The notes under the pieces were generated by a model. That model saw only the letters and a program-made list of their open reading frames with translations. It ran no database searches and was not told where the DNA came from. 44,905 nucleotides of DNA. It comes from Clostridiales bacterium. GTDB taxonomy: Bacteria; Bacillota; Clostridia; Peptostreptococcales; Acidaminobacteraceae. A program made the position numbers and the translations under genes. Location: contig JAIOSU010000203.1 of NCBI GenBank assembly GCA_021107455.1, positions 1 through 44,905 on the forward strand, written 5' to 3'. This document shows, one piece after another, positions 16,855 to 25,530 of the stretch. The stretch's first letter is position 1; each line of letters opens with the position of its first letter.

Positions 16855-18225
16855 CTACATTCTAGCCATCATCAATGTTGCGAGAGTAAAATATATACTT
16901 AATCCCGTAAGGTCAATGGTGGTAGTTATAAATGGCGCTGAAGCAACTGCTGGATCCACACCGATTTTCTTGAACACCAAGGGTACAATTGTGCCAATTG
17001 TTGCGGCGGTGGCCATATTTGCCCACATCGCGATACCTACAATAAATGCAATGTGATACTCAGTTTTCATGATAAGAGCAGCTATTCCAACGATGGTTGA
17101 ACATACAATGCCAACAAAAAGACCAACAGACACCTCGTGAATAAGCGTTCTGAAAATTCCTGATCCCTCAATTTCATGAAGAGCGATGTTTCTGACGGTA
17201 ATCGTTGAAGATTGTGTTCCAACATTACCACCCATACCAGCAAGAAGTGGCATGAATAATGCCAGAGAAGCATTGGCACTTATGGTAGCCTGGAAATGAG
17301 TCAAAACAGTGGCAGAAAGCAATCCACCAAAAATGGTGATAATAAGCCATGGCAATCTTGATTTGACCGAATTTCTTACTCTTTCAAAAAGGGTTGCATC
17401 GTTTTCATACGTCTCCTCATCTGAAGAACCGGCGAACTTATAAATATCCTCTGTCGCTTCTTCTTCAATGATGTCGAGTACGTCGTCAATTGTAATGATT
17501 CCTCGAAGAATATCATTATCATCAATGACTGGTATTGCCAAAAGATCGTATTTCGAAACAATCTTTGCAACTTCTTCTTGATCGTCATTGACATTGACTG
17601 TTATAAGATTTTCATTCATGACCGATGCAACAGAACGGTTTGGAGCGGATACGATGAGTTCTCTCAGTGATATGACGCCCACCAATCGTTCCAAATCATC
17701 AGTAACATAAATATAGTAAATCGTTTCAGCATCAGGAGCTATTGCCCTCAATGTTTCTATGGCATAATATATGGAATAATCTTTTTGAATCGACACATAA
17801 TCCTTGGTCATCAGACGTCCGGCAGTGTATTCTTCATAGATGAGCAACTCTTTGACATCAGCCGCATCTTCATAGTCCAAGAACGCAATGATTTCACGTT
17901 GTCTGCTTTCAGGCAGTTCGCTCAATTTATCAACGATATCATCTTGGGACATGAGATCCAAAATAGCCACTTTTTTCTCGTAACTGAGTGCTTTCAGAAG
18001 TGTGCTGAAATCTTCAGAATTGACTTCTTCCAGTACCTCTGTTGCAAGTTCATCAGTCAATAAGCCAAAAACGAGTTTCTGATCTTCTTCTTCCAGGTTT
18101 TCAAGTACTTCTGCTATGTCTGCGGCGTGCATATTTTCCAAATAATTATGAAGTTCCAATTCCTGTTGATTCTCAAGGAATCTCTCGATATTGGATAAAT
18201 ATTCGTAAAACTTCATTATACTCAA
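16855..18225 (-). CDS. mgtE: Magnesium transporter MgtE
   Basis: Homodimeric Mg2+ channel/transporter with cytosolic Mg sensing, about 456 aa. An N-terminal superhelical domain rich in LL/ED repeats spans about residues 1-120. A pair of CBS domains (about 130-255; MTKDYVSIQKDYSIYYAIE and MNENLITVNVNDDQEEVAKI) is joined by a plug helix to five membrane helices (about 280-456), with the pore-lining GGNVGTQSSTITVR segment. I place the start at a TTG (18225), eight bases after GGGGG. A GTG at 18234 and an ATG at 18216 are alternatives with worse spacing. It is inserted between era and recO with very short gaps, so it is cotranscribed. No M-box leader is present. Confidence 0.94.
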   Translation of the reverse strand: MSIMKFYEYLSNIERFLENQQELELHNYLENMHAADIAEVLENLEEEDQKLVFGLLTDELATEVLEEVNSEDFSTLLKALSYEKKVAILDLMSQDDIVDKLSELPESRQREIIAFLDYEDAADVKELLIYEEYTAGRLMTKDYVSIQKDYSIYYAIETLRAIAPDAETIYYIYVTDDLERLVGVISLRELIVSAPNRSVASVMNENLITVNVNDDQEEVAKIVSKYDLLAIPVIDDNDILRGIITIDDVLDIIEEEATEDIYKFAGSSDEETYENDATLFERVRNSVKSRLPWLIITIFGGLLSATVLTHFQATISANASLALFMPLLAGMGGNVGTQSSTITVRNIALHEIEGSGIFRTLIHEVSVGLFVGIVCSTIVGIAALIMKTEYHIAFIVGIAMWANMATAATIGTIVPLVFKKIGVDPAVASAPFITTTIDLTGLSIYFTLATLMMARM

Positions 18226-18244
18226 ATTGTGCACCCCCTTCTTG

Positions 18245-19135
18245 TTAGTCTTTGTATCCTATATTGTTTAGGAAATTCTGGTTATCTCTCCATCCCTCTC
18301 TAACTTTTACCCAAAGCTGAAGATTGACTTTTGAATCCAGGAAAAGTTCTATATCTTGTCGGGCACTTTTCCCAATACCTTTAAGTTTCCTTCCTTCTTT
18401 ACCAATTATGATGCCTTTGTGCGATTTTTTTTCACAAACAATATCAGCTTCTATGTCATATATTGGTTTATCAGTTCTAAGTTTCATGCTTTGAATTTCT
18501 ACAGCGACTCCATGTGGGATTTCATCTTCCAAATACATCAATACCTTTTCGCGAATGATCTCACCGACAATTGTTCTTTCAGTCTGATCGGTCAAATGGT
18601 CTGTCGGGTAATATGGAGGCCCCTCAGGAAGTTCATTTTTAATAGCTTCCATGAGGTCTTCAATTCCTCTGCCCATCGTTGCGGACATCCCTAGGATTTT
18701 CTTTATGAAATCAAATTGACCATACATTTCGTATAATCTTTTGAACTCTTCAGGTTTTACCAAATCTGTTTTATTGATGACCAAAATGACTTCAACACCG
18801 GCTTCTTTTATAAAATCCAAGAGATATTGGTCTCCAGGTCCTATTTTTGATGAATGGTCCATCATGAGTATAACGACATCAACGTCTTTGACAGCATTTT
18901 TAGCACTTGAGACCATGTAGTCGCCAAGCTTGCTTTTGGGTCTATGAATCCCTGGAGTATCCACAAAGACAATTTGAGAATCGTCATCGTTGTACATCGC
19001 GGTGATTTTGTGTCTAGTTGTTTGCGGTTTATCTGACATTATTGCGATTTTTTCGCCGACCAGTCTGTTAAGTAATGTAGACTTTCCTACATTTGGTCTA
19101 CCAATAATGGTCACAAAACCTGATTTGAATGGCAT
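18245..19135 (-). CDS. era: GTPase Era
   Basis: Essential GTPase that binds the 3' end of 16S rRNA and assists 30S assembly, 296 aa. The GTPase domain shows G1 GRPNVGKST (about 11-19), the switch region KPQTTRHKI, G3 DTPGIHRPK and G4 NKTDLV. The C-terminal KH domain contains IIGKEGRKLKGIGKSARQ for RNA binding. The ATG has AAGGAGG upstream. It lies 22 bp after cdd, in the usual cdd-era order, and ends 20 bp before the mgtE start. Confidence 0.97.
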   Translation of the reverse strand: MPFKSGFVTIIGRPNVGKSTLLNRLVGEKIAIMSDKPQTTRHKITAMYNDDDSQIVFVDTPGIHRPKSKLGDYMVSSAKNAVKDVDVVILMMDHSSKIGPGDQYLLDFIKEAGVEVILVINKTDLVKPEEFKRLYEMYGQFDFIKKILGMSATMGRGIEDLMEAIKNELPEGPPYYPTDHLTDQTERTIVGEIIREKVLMYLEDEIPHGVAVEIQSMKLRTDKPIYDIEADIVCEKKSHKGIIIGKEGRKLKGIGKSARQDIELFLDSKVNLQLWVKVREGWRDNQNFLNNIGYKD

Positions 19136-19157
19136 TATTTCCTCCTTGAAAAACGGA

Positions 19158-19547
19158 TCATTTTATATCGATTCCTGTAAATGAATGGGGTAAAAGTTCG
19201 TCTATTTTATAGACTTCATAATCATAGTCTTTTGCTACAATGATGTCAATATCTTTTCCGAATTCAACGATCACTTGTCTACAGATCCCACAAGGATATG
19301 TGAAATCCTTGCTTGAGGACACTACTGCAATCGCGGTATACACCTTTTCACCTTCTGAAATGGCTTTGAAAATCGCTGTTCTTTCCGCACAATTAGTTGC
19401 ACCTAAAGATGCGATTTCTACGTTACATCCCGTATATACTTTTCCGCTTTTCGTTAAAAGAGCAGCTCCGACATTGAATTTTGAATATGGAGTGTATGCA
19501 AACTCCATTGCTTCATAAGCTTTTTCCACTAATTCCTTAAAAGTCAT
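19158..19547 (-). CDS. cdd: Cytidine deaminase
   Basis: Zinc-dependent hydrolase converting cytidine and deoxycytidine to uridine and deoxyuridine for pyrimidine salvage, 129 aa, the usual length of the tetrameric form. The substrate-binding GCNVEIASLGATNCAERTA contains the zinc Cys and the catalytic Glu of CAER. The remaining zinc cysteines are in PCGICRQ. An AYTPYSKFNVGAALL block near the N-terminus is also diagnostic. It sits 11 bp after the DUF3048 gene and directly before era. Confidence 0.96.
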   Translation of the reverse strand: MTFKELVEKAYEAMEFAYTPYSKFNVGAALLTKSGKVYTGCNVEIASLGATNCAERTAIFKAISEGEKVYTAIAVVSSSKDFTYPCGICRQVIVEFGKDIDIIVAKDYDYEVYKIDELLPHSFTGIDIK

Positions 19548-19558
19548 ATCGTTTCACC

Positions 19559-20683
19559 TCATTGAATGATTGTCTCGGATTTACCAGTCTCAAATATTTG
19601 AAACCATGTAACACCCGGATTGAGTTTGATCGGTGTTCCATCGCTTTTATAAAACGATGTGCTCGTATGAGCAGATGATTTGTCCCATTTGATATCAATC
19701 ACCTCACCACCTGTATACAGTTTACCCGTTCCGCTTCCAATAAAATCAACTTTTAATCTGCCTTCATTATCTATGACTTTGGTTTTGGCATATTGAACGA
19801 TGATATTGGTACACGTCAGTTGATTCTGATCATTTTCATCAACGTGGGGTTCACCATTAGTATATCTATAATAAAGCTTGTTTTCATTGTTATAAGTATA
19901 CGAAGTGGTATAGCCAGTTCGATCAGTTGGTGTAGGCTCTTTGTATTCAAAGGTGATTTCAGATGCTTTCGTTCCATTTAGTGCGAGAAAATCATCATTA
20001 AAAGATAAAAACTCAGGAACTTTGGTTTTCGTATATCCTTTTCGATTGCCTTCTTCAATAAGGACTTTTGAAGAAGTATACATGTTGTGGGGAATCCTTT
20101 TGTGACTCACACGCCAGAATGATCCACTGGAAAGTCCATCTATATCCGCCATTTCGTATGCTCTGATATCTTTAAGCGCTTGGTTCGATCCTCCAACATG
20201 GACATAATATGGATCATATTCCAATGCTTTTTCAACAAAATAGGGCCTTGCACTTCTGACGGGACCGATAAGTTCCGGATAATCAGAATAGAAAATCGCC
20301 ATATATCTTGTGATTCTACCTTCTGCCAAAATTTCATAGACAATATCAGCCTCGGATAATGCCGCTTGGGGTCTGGCAGAATATAGATTGTCAAGCATGA
20401 CAGCAATTGGTCTTCTATCAAGAACAGAATCATCCACGTATAGGCCAGTCAAGGGATTAATGACTTTTCCTGTTAAATCCACTTCGCCTTGATCATCTTC
20501 TTCCAGTATGGGTTCAACAACGATAATCGGAACATTATCCTCTTTTTCAATAATCTCCTTTTCGATCTCACTTGTTTCATTTTCATTGTTTCCTGATCTA
20601 ATCGCAAATACTATACCTATGATGACTATAATCATCACAATTCCTATCGCAATGGCAATTATGATTTTCTTGTTATTTTGCAT
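19559..20683 (-). CDS. DUF3048 domain protein (YerB-like), membrane anchored
   Basis: A protein of 374 aa with one N-terminal hydrophobic helix (about residues 7-27) and no lipobox, so probably a single-pass protein with its bulk outside the cell. An acidic linker leads to the DUF3048 core: NPLTGLYVDDSVLDRRPIAVMLDN, ARPQAALSEADIVYE, GRITRYMAIF and GPVRSARPYFVE. The second half, with VTWFQIF near the end, matches the C-terminal part of the family. The function is unknown; Bacillus YerB is the usual reference. The gene lies between ybeY and cdd (16 and 11 bp gaps), the place normally held by dgkA, so it is clearly part of this operon. Confidence 0.88.
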   Translation of the reverse strand: MQNNKKIIIAIAIGIVMIIVIIGIVFAIRSGNNENETSEIEKEIIEKEDNVPIIVVEPILEEDDQGEVDLTGKVINPLTGLYVDDSVLDRRPIAVMLDNLYSARPQAALSEADIVYEILAEGRITRYMAIFYSDYPELIGPVRSARPYFVEKALEYDPYYVHVGGSNQALKDIRAYEMADIDGLSSGSFWRVSHKRIPHNMYTSSKVLIEEGNRKGYTKTKVPEFLSFNDDFLALNGTKASEITFEYKEPTPTDRTGYTTSYTYNNENKLYYRYTNGEPHVDENDQNQLTCTNIIVQYAKTKVIDNEGRLKVDFIGSGTGKLYTGGEVIDIKWDKSSAHTSTSFYKSDGTPIKLNPGVTWFQIFETGKSETIIQ

Positions 20684-20699
20684 TGTGCCTCCAGATGAG

Positions 20700-21158
20700 T
20701 TATTTAAAAATACCTAATTCTTTTATTATAGACTTCTCATGCGATCTCATTTCTGCTTTTTCTATATCAGTCATGTGGTCATATCCTAACAAATGTAAAA
20801 GACTGTGGATGACGAGATAGACAATTTCCCTTTCAATGGAATGGCCAAATTCGTTTGCTTGCGACTTGGCCTGATCCAGAGAAATCACAATATCTCCCAA
20901 ATAGATAAATGATTCTTTGATGCCGTCATCTTTGATGGAATCATACTGAGGGAATGACAAAACATCTGTCACTGAATCTTTATTGCGGTATTCTCTGTTC
21001 AAAGACTGAATTTTCAAGTTATCTACAAATAACAAACTTACTTCTCCATCCGCTGAGATGGATTCATGTTTTAGAACACATGTCATTGCATCCTGAATTA
21101 GTGATTCCAGGTTGCTTTCAAGAACTATATCAGTTTCATTTGTAATCTCAAGTGTCAT
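20700..21158 (-). CDS. ybeY: Endoribonuclease YbeY (rRNA maturation factor)
   Basis: Metal-dependent RNase involved in 16S rRNA 3'-end maturation and ribosome quality control, 152 aa. The zinc-binding H-x3-H-x5-H motif is intact as HSLLHLLGYDH, followed by the usual M-x8-E (MTDIEKAEMRSHEK). The preceding LNREYRNKDSVTDVLSFP block is also characteristic. The ATG has GAGG upstream. It follows pgpH by 21 bp. Era, a functional partner in small-subunit biogenesis, lies two genes further on. Confidence 0.96.
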   Translation of the reverse strand: MTLEITNETDIVLESNLESLIQDAMTCVLKHESISADGEVSLLFVDNLKIQSLNREYRNKDSVTDVLSFPQYDSIKDDGIKESFIYLGDIVISLDQAKSQANEFGHSIEREIVYLVIHSLLHLLGYDHMTDIEKAEMRSHEKSIIKELGIFK

Positions 21159-21179
21159 TTTGAACCTCGATTCATAAAT

Positions 21180-23270
21180 TTATTCTTTGGGCTCATTGTC
21201 ATCAAAAGTCTCTTTTGAAATCTGATTGACATCCACTTCAGGATATTCAATCCTCTCATGAAAAATTCCACTCAATACGTTAAGGAACGACTTTTTAACA
21301 ATTTCAACTTCCTTCATTGTTATATCTGCAGATGACAATTGATTCTCTGCAATCTTTTGAGAAATGAGTTTATCAATCATTTCAGAAAGCGAAGCTTTGG
21401 TCGGACTCTTGAGCGTTCTCACAGCAGCTTCGACAGAATCCGCAAACATAAGAATTACAGCTTCCTTGGATTCTGGTTTGGGGCCGGTGTATAAAAATTT
21501 CGACGGATCGACATCAGGGTTTCCACTCTGCTCTTGATGATAAAAATATTTGATCAGTGACGTTCCGTGATGTGCTTTCATAATATCGATGACTTCCACG
21601 GGCAATTTATTTTTTTCAGCGAGCTCAACACCTGTCACCATATGGTTTCTGATGATATTGGCACTGATTTGTGGAGGCAGTTTATCATGCGGATTTTCAC
21701 TTCCAAGTTGATTTTCTTTGAAATAATAAGGGCGGTCCAATTTACCGACATCATGATAGAATGCTGCAACACGTGTCAATAGACTGTTTGCTCCAATATC
21801 GTGCGCGGCGGTCTCCGCCAGATTACCGACTAAAACGCTGTGATGATATGTTCCAGGTGCTTCAATCAATAATCTCTTCAGCAGAGGTCTGTTGGGATTT
21901 GATAATTCAAGCAACTTGAACGGGGTCAATATGCTGAAAAAGCCTTCAAAAAAAGGCATTACACCAATTGTGATCACGGCACTGAGTATGCCGTTACCAA
22001 GTGCAAAGATCACATTCATTGGCAGTTCGGTATAGTCCGATTTGAACAATAATGATTGGGTAATCGCAAAAATCATGAGTACCAATGCACTGAAAAGACC
22101 ATCTGTGACCACTTGAGAACGTTGTTTGATATTTCTTACCAAAACAGCCAATATCAAAACTGAGACCAAATAAGCAAGAATCAAAGTCGATGACATTCCA
22201 GTCCACAAATGAACCAAAATAATCAATGCGCTTCCAAAATAAATAACAATTGTCGGGGTCAACATTATACCTGCAAGCATTGAAAATGCGGGTATAGGAA
22301 CAATATATGGTGAAATGTCAAAGAAAAATTTGCTGCTTAAAAACGAAAAAATGAACAGGCTCATCAATATTGCATATTTCTTGGTGGATGAAAGTACATT
22401 CTTTTCAAAAGAGTATAAAAACAAATGGAGTACAGTCCAAATCATGAAAATCAAGACCAAGAGACCTGATATTATGAAGAAATGATCTCTTCTTGATTCA
22501 ATTAACATTTCTCCATCTTTCAAAATTTGATGAATTTCTTCTGTGACCACATCGCCTTTTGAAACAAGCAGCATCCCTTTCGGATAGGTGACATCTTCTA
22601 TTTTCAGAATTTCCGCTTCAATTTTAGTATTTGTTTTCTCTTCATCTATAAATTGATTGTCTGTCAAAGCCCCGCGAATCAATTTGCTCAGGTAGACTTT
22701 GTCACGATCGTTGAGATCAGTTTGGGAGTTGACATAAGTGTCGATGTTCTCAAGAACAGGATCGATATCCTTTGCCGGTAGTCCTCCGGACATGTTCTGT
22801 GACGTGATATCAACCGCATAATTTCTTAACAGATCAAGTTTTTCAGTGGATAACACTACAAGATTCATGAGGTCTTCTTCACTGAGACCATATTCATTCT
22901 TCTTTTCAATTCCAGCGTAAACGCGTTTCATGATTTCAGGATCATTAGAATAAGAAGCCTTAATTTCAAGCAACCTAGAAAAAAATTCAGTTAAGTTTTT
23001 CTTGGATTCCACCAGTTTTGAAAAATCAATGTACATGACTGGCTCAATTTCGAGTGCTCTTGATGTGCGCAGCGCTTCTGTTTTTGTAATATCGACTACT
23101 TCTTTGTCAAGGTGAATATCCTCCTTGACTATTTCTCCAACTTCGTAGTTATAGAGTCCGAAAAAGACTGAGTTATTCAGTACAAAAAAAACTATCGCAA
23201 GACTGACGAACATGATGCCTGTATTGACAAGCAAAGGTTTATTCTTGAACTTTTTTCTATTTTTTTTCAT
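21180..23270 (-). CDS. pgpH: 7TM-HD domain cyclic-di-AMP phosphodiesterase (PgpH family)
   Basis: Integral membrane HD-superfamily enzyme expected to hydrolyse c-di-AMP to pApA, 696 aa. One N-terminal helix (about 15-33) is followed by a long extracellular 7TMR-HDED domain (about 35-270), seven membrane helices (about 275-450), and a cytoplasmic HD domain. The latter has HHSVLVGNLAE (about 477-487), AAFYHDVGKLDRP, IIRNHMVTGV and MKAHHGTSLI as the expected metal ligands. Its ATG lies 14 bp inside the end of phoH, so translation is coupled. Substrate specificity is inferred from the Listeria PgpH family, not shown here. Confidence 0.93.
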   Translation of the reverse strand: MKKNRKKFKNKPLLVNTGIMFVSLAIVFFVLNNSVFFGLYNYEVGEIVKEDIHLDKEVVDITKTEALRTSRALEIEPVMYIDFSKLVESKKNLTEFFSRLLEIKASYSNDPEIMKRVYAGIEKKNEYGLSEEDLMNLVVLSTEKLDLLRNYAVDITSQNMSGGLPAKDIDPVLENIDTYVNSQTDLNDRDKVYLSKLIRGALTDNQFIDEEKTNTKIEAEILKIEDVTYPKGMLLVSKGDVVTEEIHQILKDGEMLIESRRDHFFIISGLLVLIFMIWTVLHLFLYSFEKNVLSSTKKYAILMSLFIFSFLSSKFFFDISPYIVPIPAFSMLAGIMLTPTIVIYFGSALIILVHLWTGMSSTLILAYLVSVLILAVLVRNIKQRSQVVTDGLFSALVLMIFAITQSLLFKSDYTELPMNVIFALGNGILSAVITIGVMPFFEGFFSILTPFKLLELSNPNRPLLKRLLIEAPGTYHHSVLVGNLAETAAHDIGANSLLTRVAAFYHDVGKLDRPYYFKENQLGSENPHDKLPPQISANIIRNHMVTGVELAEKNKLPVEVIDIMKAHHGTSLIKYFYHQEQSGNPDVDPSKFLYTGPKPESKEAVILMFADSVEAAVRTLKSPTKASLSEMIDKLISQKIAENQLSSADITMKEVEIVKKSFLNVLSGIFHERIEYPEVDVNQISKETFDDNEPKE

Positions 23271-24246
23271 AATTTTTCACTCCATGAGCTTTCTCATATT
23301 GATCGTAACTTATGATTATTTTTTTTACAAGTTCATGTCTGACTACATCTCTGTCAGTCAAGTGAACAAATCCGATTTCATCCACTTCTCTCAATACATC
23401 AATGGCATGCACAAGTCCAGATTTCTTTCCTATAGGTAAATCAACCTGTGTGACATCACCGTTTACTACAACTTTAGAATCAAATCCAAATCTGGTAAGG
23501 AACATTTTCATTTGCTCTTTTGTTGTATTTTGAGCCTCATCCAATATTATGAATGCATTTTCAAGAGTTCGGCCTCTCATGTATGCTAGTGGCGCAATTT
23601 CAATCAGCCCCCGTTCTTTGAAGGAATTGAATGTATCTGCACCAAGAATGTCATAAAGTGCGTCATAAAGTGGTCTTAAGTATGGATCCACTTTCATTTG
23701 TAAATCTCCAGGTAAAAATCCGAGACTTTCTCCTGCTTCAACAGCTGGCCTGGTCAATATGATTCGGCTCACTTCGTTGTTCTTGAAAGCTCTGACTGCC
23801 ATCGCTACCGCAAGAAAAGTCTTTCCTGTCCCAGCAGGTCCGATTCCAAAAACAAGATCTTTAGTTTGAATGGATTTAATATACTGATTTTGTCCCAAAG
23901 TCTTAGGTTTGATGTATTTTCCACGAGCTGTCACACAAATAAATGATTTGTTGAGGTCTTCAAGTTTGGGGCCATCGCCCACTTCAACAGATTGAACCAA
24001 ATAATTTACCCTATGTGAATCTATTGTCTCACCCGCTTGAATGCTTTTTATGAGTATCTTTATGACTTCATCCACTTTGGAAACCCTTTCGGAATCACCT
24101 TTGATGATGATTTCACCATCCCGTGATGCTATGCTTACATTGAAATATTTTTCTATGATTTTGATATTTTCATCCAAATTTCCAAACAATAAGTGTAGAG
24201 CGCTAAAATCATTAAGCAGTATTTTCTTAACTGTCACATCTGTCAT
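23257..24246 (-). CDS. phoH: PhoH-like ATPase
   Basis: Cytoplasmic RNA-associated P-loop ATPase of the PhoH family, about 329 aa. An N-terminal KH-like region (about 1-110) precedes the ATPase domain with Walker A GPAGTGKT (about 137-144), the ILTRPAVEAGESLGFLPG block, Walker B FIILDEAQN and the NGDVTQVDLP sensor. The start is set at ATG 24246 because GGAGG precedes it; the longer frame runs through the promoter region. It heads the cluster phoH-pgpH-ybeY-DUF3048-cdd-era-mgtE-recO. A 12-bp inverted repeat overlaps its likely promoter. Confidence 0.94.
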   Translation of the reverse strand: MTDVTVKKILLNDFSALHLLFGNLDENIKIIEKYFNVSIASRDGEIIIKGDSERVSKVDEVIKILIKSIQAGETIDSHRVNYLVQSVEVGDGPKLEDLNKSFICVTARGKYIKPKTLGQNQYIKSIQTKDLVFGIGPAGTGKTFLAVAMAVRAFKNNEVSRIILTRPAVEAGESLGFLPGDLQMKVDPYLRPLYDALYDILGADTFNSFKERGLIEIAPLAYMRGRTLENAFIILDEAQNTTKEQMKMFLTRFGFDSKVVVNGDVTQVDLPIGKKSGLVHAIDVLREVDEIGFVHLTDRDVVRHELVKKIIISYDQYEKAHGVKNYEKK

Positions 24247-24271
24247 AATTGCCTCCATATGATCCAATGGC

Positions 24272-24302
24272 TTTACAATTATTCTAGCATAATAATTGTA
24301 AA
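24272..24302 (-). promoter_or_regulatory. Inverted repeat overlapping an extended -10 promoter of phoH
   Basis: Perfect 12-bp arms TTTACAATTATT and AATAATTGTAAA flank a 7-bp centre. On the minus strand the centre carries TGCTAGAAT, an extended -10 element. The repeat lies about 26 bp before the phoH start and after the yqeY terminator. It is either an operator or a structured transcript start; there is no T-tract, so a terminator is unlikely. Confidence 0.6.
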
Positions 24303-24311
24303 CCTGCACTG

Positions 24312-24346
24312 GAAAATAAAATGGCATATCCATAAGGATATGCCAT
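24312..24346 (-). terminator. Rho-independent terminator after yqeY
   Basis: Eleven-base arms (ATGGCATATCC with GGATATGCCAT) and an ATAA loop at 24321-24346. On the minus strand the hairpin is followed by TTTATTTTCC. Confidence 0.85.
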
Positions 24347-24374
24347 TACATATTGTAAATAATATGTTTAATTA

Positions 24375-24818
24375 TTAGGATAAAGCTTTTTTTACAAGGT
24401 CTGCAACTATTTTGCCGTCTGCTTTTCCTTTTGTTGCATTAGTAACAATTCCCATTACTTTACCCATATCTTTCATGTTGGTGGCACCAGTCTTTGCAAT
24501 CGCTTCTTGAACGATTACAGAAATAGCCTCCTCAGAGAGTTGTTCAGGCATATAAGTCATAAGAATCTTAATTTCTTCTTGCGTCATATCAACTAAATCT
24601 TGACGTTCGCCTTTTCGAAATTCTTCGATGGCGTTATTCTTTTGTTTGATTTGTTTGGCTATGATATCAATGACATCAGCATCATCAAGTTCTATGCGTT
24701 CATCAACCTCAACCTGCTTTATAGCAGCTCGAAGCATTGTGATCGAAGACTTTCGAAGTTTGTCCTTGTCTCTCATTGCAACTTTTAAATCATCCATAAG
24801 CACATCTTTTAGTGACAT
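24375..24818 (-). CDS. yqeY: GatB/YqeY domain protein
   Basis: A 147-aa stand-alone YqeY protein. Family features are MSLKDVLMDDLKVAMRDKDKLR at the N-terminus, a central KQKNNAIEEFRKGERQDLVD, and the closing KGKADGKIVADLVKKAL, which resembles the tRNA-binding tail domain of GatB. The role is not established; a link to tRNA or amidotransferase activity is inferred from that homology. It follows rpsU by 15 bp, the standard rpsU-yqeY pairing, and is closed by its own terminator. Confidence 0.94.
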   Translation of the reverse strand: MSLKDVLMDDLKVAMRDKDKLRKSSITMLRAAIKQVEVDERIELDDADVIDIIAKQIKQKNNAIEEFRKGERQDLVDMTQEEIKILMTYMPEQLSEEAISVIVQEAIAKTGATNMKDMGKVMGIVTNATKGKADGKIVADLVKKALS

Positions 24819-24833
24819 TTGATCAACCCCTCA

Positions 24834-25016
24834 CTAAAACTGCTTTTTCTTTTTCTTTCTAGCTGCTTCAGACTTTTTCTTACGCTTGACACTAGGCTTC
24901 TCGTAATGTCTTCTCTTCTTGATTTCAGCCATTACCCCAGCCTTAGATGTTTCTCTCTTAAATCTTTTTAAAGCACTATCAATACTTTCATTTTCTCCTA
25001 CTTTGATGCCAGACAT
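24834..25016 (-). CDS. rpsU: 30S ribosomal protein S21
   Basis: Small-subunit protein of 60 aa near the anti-Shine-Dalgarno region. The sequence matches S21 throughout: [37 protein letters not shown] split by the usual Arg/Lys tracts, ending in a lysine-rich tail. The ATG at 25016 has a long purine ribosome site (GGAGGGAGGGA). It has its own promoter (25086-25114) and is followed closely by yqeY. Confidence 0.97.
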   Translation of the reverse strand: MSGIKVGENESIDSALKRFKRETSKAGVMAEIKKRRHYEKPSVKRKKKSEAARKKKKKQF

Positions 25017-25085
25017 TCACATTCCCTCCCTCCGTTAATAGATTCTTTAATAGTACAGAGGAATGTACCTAGAACATACTTTGTC

Positions 25086-25114
25086 ATTATACACTAAAAA
25101 TATCTAAAAATCAA
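25086..25114 (-). promoter_or_regulatory. Promoter of rpsU-yqeY
   Basis: TTGATT (25109-25114) and TATAAT (25086-25091) on the minus strand are separated by exactly 17 bp. The -35 box lies inside the 3' arm of the HIT-gene terminator hairpin. Confidence 0.8.
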
Positions 25115-25134
25115 TACCTCTTTCATTGATTTTT
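25097..25134 (-). terminator. Terminator after the HIT gene, overlapping the rpsU promoter
   Basis: AAAAATCAAT and ATTGATTTTT form a 10-bp stem (25106-25134) with a 9-nt loop, followed on the minus strand by AGATATTTTT. The base of the stem overlaps the HIT stop codon and the 3' arm overlaps the rpsU -35 box. Confidence 0.65.
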
Positions 25135-25474
25135 AACCAGGTGGCCACTTAAGATTTCTGCCACCAAGCAAGTGATAATGAACATGAAAAACACTTTGAC
25201 CTCCATCTTTTCCGATGTTGGTCAGAAGTCGATAACCGGAGTCATCAATTTCGTTTTTCTTCGCTAGTTCCGATGCAACCAACTGTATATGACCAAGCAA
25301 TGCTTGATCGGATAATTGCGCCGCATTCAAGGAATCAATATGTTTTTTCGGTACGATTAAAACATGAACGGGCGCTTCAGGATGGATGTCATTAAATGCG
25401 TAGACAAAATCATCTTCATAAACCTTGTCAGATGGAATCTCGCCTTTAATAATTTTACAAAATAAACAATCCAC
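25133..25474 (-). CDS. HIT family (HINT-like) nucleotide hydrolase
   Basis: Histidine-triad protein of 113 aa, similar to HINT purine nucleoside phosphoramidases. The catalytic motif HVHYHLLGG lies near residues 98-106, and the N-terminal DCLFCKIIKGEIPSDKVYEDD is the usual opening, with a CxxC pair. Members split AMP-lysine or AMP-amine phosphoramidates; the physiological substrate is unknown. The start codon appears to be GTG (25474), nine bases after AGGAGG. It ends the prmA-rsmE-mtaB-HIT string. Confidence 0.94.
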   Translation of the reverse strand: MDCLFCKIIKGEIPSDKVYEDDFVYAFNDIHPEAPVHVLIVPKKHIDSLNAAQLSDQALLGHIQLVASELAKKNEIDDSGYRLLTNIGKDGGQSVFHVHYHLLGGRNLKWPPG

Positions 25475-25530
25475 TAAGTAACACCTCCTTTCATGTCAAT
25501 GTCTGTCCATTAATCATTATATCAAATTTT

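Noticed and set aside
18226-18244. M-box magnesium riboswitch before mgtE
   Set aside because: The gap from era is under 20 bases, too small for a riboswitch; mgtE is simply within the era operon.
24247-24333. Longer PhoH N-terminus
   Set aside because: It would span the inverted repeat and the terminator-proximal region and lacks a ribosome site; GGAGG marks the start at 24246.
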